A DNA stretch of 64,000 nt from NCBI GenBank assembly GCA_965366625.1, contig CBDUGP010000027.1:21678-85677 (forward strand). The letters run 5' to 3'. The notes under the pieces were generated by a model. It was not told the DNA's origin, did not search any database, and saw only the letters and a program-made list of their open reading frames with translations. A program made the position numbers and the translations under genes. This document shows, piece after piece, positions 42,730-50,259 of the stretch (position 1 is its first letter; every line of letters starts with the position of its first letter). The DNA comes from JAUIJL01 sp965366625. Its GTDB lineage: Bacteria > Acidobacteriota > Thermoanaerobaculia > Multivoradales > J023.

Positions 42730-45700
42730 TCAGTCTTTGATGCCCAGGTCTTTGAGGCCCAGGTCTTTGATCAAGTCTTTGAGTTCCTGCCGACTGACGG
42801 GTTTGGCGAGCACTTCGTTCATGCCGGCTGCCAGACAGCGTTCGCGGGTGCCTTCGAGCACATCGGCGGTCACGGCCACAATCGGAAGCCGGTCCCTGGA
42901 CCAATTCTCGCGGATTAAACGGCTGGCGTCGATGCCGTCTAATGCCGGCATATGAATGTCCATAAGAATCAAGTCGAAGGACGCTTCCCGGGTGGCAGCC
43001 ACCGCTTGCTGGCCGTCATCCGCCAGTTGGGCTTTGTGGCCCAGGGATTCGAGCATGGCTTCCGCCACCAGTCGATTCACGGGATTGTCGTCGACCACCA
43101 AAACGCTCAGGCCGCGGGAGCTATGGGATGGAGGCTGCGGGTCCGTAGCCGGAGTCGGTTCGGGCTGAGTCTCGGGCTCATGGCATGGCAGCTCGACCGT
43201 GAATACCGAGCCCTCGCCTGGCGAGCTTTGGACCTGGATATCACCACCGAATAGGTCCACCAAATGTTTGGTGATCGCCAAACCGAGCCCCGTGCCGCCG
43301 AATTTGCGAGTGGTGGATGCATCGGCCTGTTGGAAGCTGCCGAAGATCCGCTCTTGACGGTCTTTGGGAATTCCGATGCCGGTGTCGCGAATTTCGAGCA
43401 CGAGCCGGGACCCGTCCGGACTCCTTTTCATCGTGCTGATCAAGCCCACCTCTCCTCGGCGGGTGAATTTGATCGCGTTGCCGAGCAGATTCCAAATGAT
43501 CTGGGCGAATCGGGTGGGGTCGCCGACCATGGAGCGGGGGACCTCGTCAGAGATGGACAAAGAGACGTTCAATCCTTTGTCGAGCGCCTGGGGGCGAACG
43601 AGATCGACCGCTGCTCGGATCGTCGACCTTGGGTCGAAAGGTTGAGACTCAAAGGAGACGTGGCCCGCCTCGATGCGCGAAAAATCCAACACGTCGCTGA
43701 TCAGGGTCAACAAGAGGCGCCCGCTCTTTTCGATGGTTTCTACCTGCTGAGCTTCCCGGTCCGGCAGCTCGGCGTTTCTGAGCAGGGAGGTCAATCCGAT
43801 GATGGCGTTGAGCGGGGTTCGAATTTCATGGCTCATATGGGCCAGGAAGTCACTTTTGGCTCGATTGGCGTCCTCGGCGGCTCGTCGTGCTTTTTCCGAT
43901 TCCAGCGATCGGCGCGCCACCTCTTCTTCGAGCCATTGGGTCCGGCCTTGCAAGCGCGCGGTCCGGACCCGGATTAGGCCGATCGTCATCAGAGCCGCAC
44001 ATACCAAGGAGAACAGGCCGAAGACCGGAGTGCGCCAGAAAGGAGGATGGACCCTGAAGCTGGGTAATCGGACCTCCGTCCAGGGCTCCTGGTATCGACG
44101 TCCTCGGACTTCTAGACCGTAGGTGCCGGCTGCCAGGTTGGCCAGCTCGAGATCCCGATGGTCCAAGGGTTGCCAGGCCTCGTGCAGTCCCCCCAATCGA
44201 TATTGGAGGTCCAGGTTCCTGCGGTGGGCGGAGGTCACCGCGCTCACTTCGGCCTTCAAGGTGGTCCCTTCCCTAAAGTCTCGCCGATCAGAACCGAATG
44301 GCAGCCCGTCGAGGGTCGGCCGATCGATGCGCAGCAGGAGAGGGGCGTCAAAGGCGGGGTCTAAGCGTGGATCGAAGTGGCTCAACCCTTCGGCGGTGCC
44401 CATCCAAAGAGTGCCGTCAGGGTCGGCGAAGAAACCTCCGGCGTTCGACTCCCAACTGGCGTATCCCTCAACTTTGCCGTAGTTGCGAAAAGCATGTCCG
44501 TTGAAACGGTCGACGCCCCCGGCGCTGCCGACCCACAAATTCCCTTGGACATCGAGGCCCAGGGAATAGACGGAATCGTTGGCCAGGCCGTCGGCGGTGG
44601 TGAAGGTGCGAAAGCTGGTGCCGTCGAAGTGGGTCAATCCCACCGAAGTGAAATAGCCGAACCAAGCGCCACCCTCGCCGTCAGGCTCGATCCAATAGGG
44701 ATTGGGTGCGGCCAAACCGTCTTTTTCGCCGTAGGTGGTCCACTTCTCACCGTTCCAATGGGAGAGCCCGAGGTCGCCGGATACCCAAACTCGGTCCTGG
44801 GAATCGATCGCCACGCGCGGATCTCTGAAGGTGTTGTCGGGTACAGGGACGGCTTCAAAAGTTCCGAAACCACCCTTGGCCAACCCGAGGGAAGACACTG
44901 CGAGCCAAAGAGTGCCCTCAGAGTCGAGAACGAGGGCGCCGACCGTGCGATTCGACATCCATGCCGGATCCCTATGGATCCCTTGGTCGTCGATATAAGC
45001 CAGCCCGCCGGTGGTGCCGACCCAGACCCGACCTTGAGGGTCCTCGGCGAGGCAAAGCACGTAGTTGTGGGGTAGGCCGTTGCGCTGGGAGTAGGTTGTC
45101 CAAGGGCTGCCGGGGCCGTCCCAACGGCCTAGCCCTAGAGCCGTGCCGGCCCATAAACGACCTCGGGAGTCGCGCAAGACGGGACGGACGTTGATCGACG
45201 GCAGTCCGTCCTTGCGCGTGTAGGTGGTGAAGGCGCGGCCGATCCATCGGCTCAGTCCCCCGAGTCCCCCGAACCAGAGGACGCCTTCGCGATCTTCGAG
45301 CACCGATCGCACGTGGATAATGGGCAACCCTTCGTCGGCTCCGAACCACGTCAGCTTGCCCTCCCACCATTTGGCGGCTCCGTTCTCGGTGCCGATCCAG
45401 ATCTCACCCTGCCGGCCGGCGGCCAAGCTGACACCGCTCCAATTCAAGTCCGGCAGACCGTCGTCCGAGGTCAGCTCCAGGATCTGTCGATCCTGCTCAA
45501 AAGCGAGCAAGCTGCTTGAAGTCGCAACCCACAGTCGTTTGGAGCTGTCGAGCGTCAAGGCGGAAATCGATCGATTTCGGAGGGCGACCTGCTCGTGCAA
45601 TCGACCGTCGGCCCAGCTGAAGAGACCCTTGGACGTGCCGATCCACAGACGCCGAGAGGAGTCTTCTAAAAGCTCCTGAACGCTTTGCCCAGCGAGCGCT

Positions 45701-46245
45701 TCGAGCCTTTCAAAAGAATCGCCACGGCGGCGGGCAAAACCGCCGACAGTGCCGCACCACAGGATTCCGTCGGCGGTCACGGTGAGGGAGAGGATGTGGT
45801 TGTCGGGCAGGCCGTCGGCCACGGAGAAGGTCCGCAATTGACCTTGGAAAAAACGACTCAGCCCTTTCGAGGAGCCGATCCAAACGGCACCCTCCGGGTC
45901 TTCGGCCAACGCTGAGACGCGATCACCGGCCAGCCCATCGCGGATCCCGAAGGACTGGAATCGCTCACCGTCGAATCGATTGACGCCTGCTTGGGTGCCG
46001 ATCCAGATATAACCCTCTCGGTCCTGCAGCAAAGAGGTCACCGAGAGCTGGGAGAGCCCGTCTTCATTAGTAAAAGTCGTAAAAGTGTGCTCGCGAGCGG
46101 TCGTGTCATGGGCCCAGGAACTGGCCAGAAAAACGACGACGCACCCGAGCCGGAACCACTTCAGCAGCGTTGGCCACCGGGTTGAGGACACGTCGAGATA
46201 CCTCGTCAATCCGGCGGCAGTCTTTTGGGCGAGCGCTTTTTCCAT
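42730..46245 (-). CDS. Reg_prop double-propeller hybrid histidine kinase
   Basis: Hybrid two-component system of 1171 aa. After an N-terminal hydrophobic segment (about 30-47), I count 14 Reg_prop repeats (each with a form of D.xG.xWIGT.xGLxRF), making two seven-bladed periplasmic propellers (about 50-660). A Y_Y_Y domain follows (about 670-740), a membrane helix (about 755-775), HisKA (HMSHEIRTPLNA), an HATPase (DTGIGIPKDR, GTGLGLAIT) and a receiver (VDDNPVN, LILMDIHMP, VLAKPV). Relatives in Bacteroidota sense polysaccharide fragments and end in an AraC-type DNA-binding domain; this one has none, so output must go through another protein. The last residues come from a 15-bp repeat. Confidence 0.92.
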   Translation of the reverse strand: MEKALAQKTAAGLTRYLDVSSTRWPTLLKWFRLGCVVVFLASSWAHDTTAREHTFTTFTNEDGLSQLSVTSLLQDREGYIWIGTQAGVNRFDGERFQSFGIRDGLAGDRVSALAEDPEGAVWIGSSKGLSRFFQGQLRTFSVADGLPDNHILSLTVTADGILWCGTVGGFARRRGDSFERLEALAGQSVQELLEDSSRRLWIGTSKGLFSWADGRLHEQVALRNRSISALTLDSSKRLWVATSSSLLAFEQDRQILELTSDDGLPDLNWSGVSLAAGRQGEIWIGTENGAAKWWEGKLTWFGADEGLPIIHVRSVLEDREGVLWFGGLGGLSRWIGRAFTTYTRKDGLPSINVRPVLRDSRGRLWAGTALGLGRWDGPGSPWTTYSQRNGLPHNYVLCLAEDPQGRVWVGTTGGLAYIDDQGIHRDPAWMSNRTVGALVLDSEGTLWLAVSSLGLAKGGFGTFEAVPVPDNTFRDPRVAIDSQDRVWVSGDLGLSHWNGEKWTTYGEKDGLAAPNPYWIEPDGEGGAWFGYFTSVGLTHFDGTSFRTFTTADGLANDSVYSLGLDVQGNLWVGSAGGVDRFNGHAFRNYGKVEGYASWESNAGGFFADPDGTLWMGTAEGLSHFDPRLDPAFDAPLLLRIDRPTLDGLPFGSDRRDFREGTTLKAEVSAVTSAHRRNLDLQYRLGGLHEAWQPLDHRDLELANLAAGTYGLEVRGRRYQEPWTEVRLPSFRVHPPFWRTPVFGLFSLVCAALMTIGLIRVRTARLQGRTQWLEEEVARRSLESEKARRAAEDANRAKSDFLAHMSHEIRTPLNAIIGLTSLLRNAELPDREAQQVETIEKSGRLLLTLISDVLDFSRIEAGHVSFESQPFDPRSTIRAAVDLVRPQALDKGLNVSLSISDEVPRSMVGDPTRFAQIIWNLLGNAIKFTRRGEVGLISTMKRSPDGSRLVLEIRDTGIGIPKDRQERIFGSFQQADASTTRKFGGTGLGLAITKHLVDLFGGDIQVQSSPGEGSVFTVELPCHEPETQPEPTPATDPQPPSHSSRGLSVLVVDDNPVNRLVAEAMLESLGHKAQLADDGQQAVAATREASFDLILMDIHMPALDGIDASRLIRENWSRDRLPIVAVTADVLEGTRERCLAAGMNEVLAKPVSRQELKDLIKDLGLKDLGIKD
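42733..42777. repeat. 15-bp repeat at the C-terminus of the Reg_prop kinase
   Basis: GTCTTTGATGCCCAG (42733-42747), GTCTTTGAGGCCCAG (42748-42762) and a diverged third unit from 42763. It begins directly next to the stop codon and encodes repeated LKDLG. Confidence 0.85.
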
Positions 46246-46296
46246 ACAAGGACGGACTTTTTGTGGTTTAGGTCCCAGGATAACAGCTGATAGTCG

Positions 46297-47352
46297 TTAG
46301 ACCCGGCGACAAATCATGACCTCTTGCGGATCCAGGGAAACGGCAATCTGATCCCCCACTTGCCATGGGCTCTGGGCCAGGGCGAGGGCCTGTAGCTTCA
46401 ACCGACCTTCAATCGACAGGCCGACCGATTGCACACCCGCTTCCTCGGTGGTGGAAATGACCTCTGCCGCCACTTGCTTCGCGTTGTCTTCCGGGCCCAA
46501 AGGCTCTAGGTGCAAGGATTCCGGTCGGATCAGCAGCTCGACCGCGAGACCCTCGGGCAGGTCCGTGGACATCCTGCCCAGGAGGCTATCGACACCGCCG
46601 TGTTCGACCGTCCCGGAAATACGGTTGATCGGGCCGAAGGTCTCCGCCACCTCGGCGCTGGTGGAACGATGATAGACCTCTTCCGGGGTGCCGCTTTGTA
46701 CGATTCGGCCCTCACGGATGAGGCTGATCCGATCTCCGGCGACCATGGCTTCTCGTGGGTCGTGGGTGACCATCAAAGTCGCAACGTTGGTTTGCTGCAA
46801 GATGCCTAGGGTCACGTCTCGGACCTCCTCCCTCAGGCGGGAGTCGAGGCCGGAAAAAGGCTCGTCGAGCAGCATGATTTCCGGTTGCCGGGCCAGTGCC
46901 CGGGCCAGGGCCACCCGCTGCTGCTGGCCACCGCTCAGGGTGTGGGGCATGGCCGAGGCGTAGTCTGCCATGCCCACTTGCTCCAAGAGCCGGAGCGCAG
47001 ACCCGCGGCGGCTCGCAGGATCAGCCTTCGGCATGCCGAACACCACGTTTTTGAGCACGTTCAGGTGGGGAAAGAGGGCGTAGTCTTGAAATACGAAACC
47101 CACCGCCCGATCTTCGGGTTTGATGTGTCGGCCGTGACCGGCGACCTCACGATCACCGATTCGGATAGAGCCGCTCTGCAGATGCTCCAGGCCGGCGACC
47201 AAGCGCAGGAGGGTCGATTTGCCGCTGCCGGAGGGGCCCAGCAGGCAGTGGACCTCGCCTGTGCGGATTTCGAGGTCGACCTGACGCGCGGCCACAAAGT
47301 TGCCGTAAGCGTGAGAGACGTTGGAAAGGCTGAGGCAAATCTCGTGGGTCAT
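46297..47352 (-). CDS. Iron(III) ABC importer ATPase FbpC-like
   Basis: ATP-binding subunit (351 aa) of a ferric iron importer. Walker A GPSGSGKST, Q-loop FVFQDYALFPHLNV, signature LSGGQQQRVALARAL, Walker B IMLLDEPFSGLDSRLR and H-loop MVTHDPREAMVAGD are canonical. A C-terminal OB-like regulatory domain (about 240-351) is as in FbpC/CysA-type ATPases. Its ATG overlaps the stop of the permease gene by four bases, so it is the third gene of the fbpABC-like operon. Assignment to iron rests mainly on the binding protein upstream. Confidence 0.85.
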   Translation of the reverse strand: MTHEICLSLSNVSHAYGNFVAARQVDLEIRTGEVHCLLGPSGSGKSTLLRLVAGLEHLQSGSIRIGDREVAGHGRHIKPEDRAVGFVFQDYALFPHLNVLKNVVFGMPKADPASRRGSALRLLEQVGMADYASAMPHTLSGGQQQRVALARALARQPEIMLLDEPFSGLDSRLREEVRDVTLGILQQTNVATLMVTHDPREAMVAGDRISLIREGRIVQSGTPEEVYHRSTSAEVAETFGPINRISGTVEHGGVDSLLGRMSTDLPEGLAVELLIRPESLHLEPLGPEDNAKQVAAEVISTTEEAGVQSVGLSIEGRLKLQALALAQSPWQVGDQIAVSLDPQEVMICRRV

Positions 47353-49007
47353 GGATTCGAGTCTCCCGGCCGTGAACGGTCCAACAGGCGCGAGAGGATG
47401 GCCACCGGGATCAACCCGACCAAAATCAAAGCCAGGGCGCCGGTGGAAGCTTCATCCAAACGCTCGTCCGACGCCAGCTGATAAATCCGCACGGCGAGGG
47501 TATCGAAATCAAAGGGGCGCAAGATCAGGGTGGCCGGCAGCTCTTTGATCACGTCGACAAAAACCAATAGGGCGGCGGAGAGAATCGTGCCCCGCAGCAA
47601 GGGAATGTGCACGGTCCGCAGCATTCGCAAAGGCGAGGCCCCCAGGGTTCTCGCGGCGCCGTCGATGGACGGTTTGATGCGCGTCATTCCGGCCTGGAGA
47701 AAGCTCAGGGATACGGCGAGAAAACGGGTTTGGTAACCGTAGAGCACGGCGACCAGAGTGCCGCTCAACAACAGACCCGAGCCGGAGTCGAAAAATCGGC
47801 TGGTGAAGGCGTGCAGCCGTTGGTCCGCCCAAGTCACGGGGATCAAAATGCCGATCGCGATCACGCCGCCGGGGATGGCATAACCGATGCCCGCCAGCCT
47901 GGCCATCAAACGCATGGGCCAAGTGGGCTGTAGCCGGCGACCGAAAGCGACCAATAAGGCCAGCAGCACCGCGGCCGAGCTGGCGAGGGCCGCCAGGGTG
48001 AAGCTGTTGCGGCCGATGTCAAAAAACATTTCCCGGGCGCGGGAGTCCCCGGAGTGCCAGGTTTTGGCAGCGAAGAGCACGAGTGGAATCAAGAACCCAC
48101 CGGCGACCGGCAGAAAACAGACGATCCATGCGATCACCGCTCGGCTGCCCGACAAGGTCCAGGACGGCAGGGTGCGATAGCGGGTCGAGGTGTGGTGGAA
48201 GCGGGCCGCCCGTCGCGCCCAGGCTTCGGCCGCCAACAGCAGGGCGATAAAAAGCAGCAGGCAGGCGGAGAGCTGGGCGGCGGCGGTCAGGGCGTGGGGA
48301 TTGGTGAGCTTGAAGGTGCGGTAGATACCCGTGGCAAAGGTGTCGACGGCGCAATATTCCACGGCTCCGAACTCCGCCAAGGTTTCCATGAGCACCAGGG
48401 ACAAGCCGGCAAAAATCGAAGGTCTGGCCAACGGCAACGCGATCCGGAAGAAGCTGCGCCAAGCCCCCAAACCCAGGGTCCGGCCCACTTCGAGCACGCA
48501 GACGCTCTGTTCGAGAAAAGCCGAGCGTGCGGCCAAATACACATAGGGATACAGCCCGAGGGAGAGCATGCACACCGCGCCCGGCAAGGATCGCACTTGG
48601 GGAAACCAATATTCACCCCGCGACCAATCGAAGGTTTGGCGCAGGCCGGTCTGGAGCGGACCGCTGAATTGCAGTAGGTCGGTATAGGCGTAGGCGGTCA
48701 AATAGGTGGGAACCGCCAAGGGCAGGAGCAAGGCCCAACGAAAACTCCGGCAACCCGGGAAACGACACATGGTCACGGTCCAAGCCGTGGCCACCCCCGC
48801 CAGACTGGTTAAAACGCAAACCCCTGCCGCCAGCAGCAGGGTATTGCGTACGTAGTCTGTGAGCACCGTCGACGCCAGGTGTGACCAAAGCCCGCCGGAA
48901 TCGGCACCGACTTTGGCCATCACCACGAAGATCGGCGTGGCGACGAAGAGCGTGATCGATCCTAGGACCGCACGGCTTTTCCAGCCTCCAGGCTCACCGC
49001 CAACCAC
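47349..49007 (-). CDS. Iron(III) ABC importer permease FbpB-like
   Basis: Fused double-domain permease (552 aa) with about 12 membrane helices. Each half holds a MetI-like segment with the EAA loop, where it touches the ATPase: VGRTLGLGAWRSFFRIALPLARPSI in the first half (split here as VGRTLGLGAW...ALPLARP) and AARTLGASPLRMLRTVHIPLL in the second. The start is GTG 49007, overlapping the 3' end of the binding-protein gene by 14 bp. The fused architecture is typical for FbpB/SfuB. Confidence 0.85.
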   Translation of the reverse strand: MVGGEPGGWKSRAVLGSITLFVATPIFVVMAKVGADSGGLWSHLASTVLTDYVRNTLLLAAGVCVLTSLAGVATAWTVTMCRFPGCRSFRWALLLPLAVPTYLTAYAYTDLLQFSGPLQTGLRQTFDWSRGEYWFPQVRSLPGAVCMLSLGLYPYVYLAARSAFLEQSVCVLEVGRTLGLGAWRSFFRIALPLARPSIFAGLSLVLMETLAEFGAVEYCAVDTFATGIYRTFKLTNPHALTAAAQLSACLLLFIALLLAAEAWARRAARFHHTSTRYRTLPSWTLSGSRAVIAWIVCFLPVAGGFLIPLVLFAAKTWHSGDSRAREMFFDIGRNSFTLAALASSAAVLLALLVAFGRRLQPTWPMRLMARLAGIGYAIPGGVIAIGILIPVTWADQRLHAFTSRFFDSGSGLLLSGTLVAVLYGYQTRFLAVSLSFLQAGMTRIKPSIDGAARTLGASPLRMLRTVHIPLLRGTILSAALLVFVDVIKELPATLILRPFDFDTLAVRIYQLASDERLDEASTGALALILVGLIPVAILSRLLDRSRPGDSNP

Positions 49008-50112
49008 AGCGGTCCATGGTCATGAGCGCCTGTTGATTGCCGGCCCCGAAGACCGAGGCGTTGACCGGGTCTTCTTTGAAGCTGCCGAAAGTCACCAGCT
49101 CGGGAGCGGGCTCGGTGGAGGTCACCACCGGATACTCCTTATTGCCTCCGGCAAAGATTTGCTGGGCCGCATCGCTGGTCAGGAATTCGAGGAATTTGAT
49201 CGCGTTGTCCCGGTTGGCAGCGCCTTTGACCACACCGGCGCCGGAAATGTTGACGTGGGTGCCGCGATCGCCTTGATTGGGGAAGAGTACCGCCACCTTC
49301 GACGCCGCCTCTTGGTCTTCCGGCGAGCCCGAGATCATGTGGGCCAGGTAGTAAGAGTTGGCCACCGCCACATCACCCTCGCCGGCGGCGACGGCACGCA
49401 CTTGGTCGCGGTCTCCGCCCTGGGGTTTGCGCGCCATATTGGCCACCAAGCCCCGGCACCATGCTTCGGCCTTCTCTTCGCCGTGGGCGGCGATCATGGA
49501 GCCCATGAGGCTTTGGTTGTAGATATTCGACGAGCTGCGAATCAATACCCGACCCTTCCATTTGGGGTCCGCCAGGTCCTCGTACGCGCTCAGCTCATCG
49601 GCCTGCACCCGGTCCTTGGCGTAAACGATCACCCGAGCCCTCTTGGTCAAGCCGAACCACAGACCTTCCGGGTGGCGCAAATTCTCGGGGATCCGCTCCG
49701 TCAGCACCGGCGAGTCGACGGGGTCGAAAATGCCTTCCAGCTCGGCCTGGTGGAGACGCCCAGCGTCGACCGCCACAAAGAGATCCGCGGGGCTTTGCTC
49801 CCCTTCGCGTCGCAGCCGCTCCAACAGGGCCGCGGAATCTCCTTCGATGATGTTCACGTCGATGCCGGTCTGCTGTTTGAAAAGGGAATAGAGTTCATCG
49901 TCCACATCGTAGTGACGGGCCGAATACACGTTGACCACGCCGGCATCCTTGGGAGGTTCTGCCTGGGCCGCCGTGGACGGTTCGGTGGAAGCACCGGGCT
50001 CACTTTCGGCACCCGAACTGCTGGGCCCTTCCGGAGTGGAGGCGTCCGGAGTCGAGCAGGCGACGACACCGCCAAAGATCAAAACGAGACAGAGCAGCAG
50101 CTTGCGGAACAT
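48994..50112 (-). CDS. Iron(III)-binding lipoprotein FbpA-like
   Basis: Extracytoplasmic ferric-ion binding protein of 372 aa. It begins with a lipoprotein signal (VVACS, lipid-attached Cys19), then a Ser/Glu/Pro linker (about 20-55), then the binding domain VNVYSARHYDVDDELYSLFKQQTG. The tyrosines that hold iron in this class appear in SSNIYNQSLMG and ANSYYLAHMISG. The ATG at 50112 has AAAGG upstream; the frame extends to 50805 but overlaps the neighbouring gene and is rejected. First gene of fbpA-B-C, with a Fur-like palindrome upstream. Confidence 0.9.
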   Translation of the reverse strand: MFRKLLLCLVLIFGGVVACSTPDASTPEGPSSSGAESEPGASTEPSTAAQAEPPKDAGVVNVYSARHYDVDDELYSLFKQQTGIDVNIIEGDSAALLERLRREGEQSPADLFVAVDAGRLHQAELEGIFDPVDSPVLTERIPENLRHPEGLWFGLTKRARVIVYAKDRVQADELSAYEDLADPKWKGRVLIRSSSNIYNQSLMGSMIAAHGEEKAEAWCRGLVANMARKPQGGDRDQVRAVAAGEGDVAVANSYYLAHMISGSPEDQEAASKVAVLFPNQGDRGTHVNISGAGVVKGAANRDNAIKFLEFLTSDAAQQIFAGGNKEYPVVTSTEPAPELVTFGSFKEDPVNASVFGAGNQQALMTMDRCGWR

Positions 50113-50199
50113 ATACGGCCTTTCAATGGAATATTTGCCCTGGGTTTGCCGGACTTGGAGTTGGGCGAGTTCGTGAATCAGGGCCTTTGAGGCAGGTAG

Positions 50200-50216
50200 T
50201 TGAGACGCATTCTCAA
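50200..50216. promoter_or_regulatory. Fur-like palindromic operator
   Basis: TTGAGACGCATTCTCAA, a perfect 6-bp inverted repeat around 5 bp. The left half on the minus strand (TGAGAAT) differs in one base from the Fur box half TGATAAT; the other half is weaker. It lies just downstream of a -35/-10 candidate for the iron importer. Confidence 0.5.
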
Positions 50217-50229
50217 CAAAAGGGTCTAA

Positions 50230-50259
50230 ATACTGGACCAAAATTGTTCTATTTGTCAA
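50230..50259 (-). promoter_or_regulatory. Promoter candidate for fbpABC
   Basis: On the minus strand, perfect -35 TTGACA (50259-50254), an 18-bp spacer and CAGTAT (50235-50230). The -35 overlaps the stop of the upstream gene. The Fur-like palindrome would cover the start of transcription. Confidence 0.4.
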
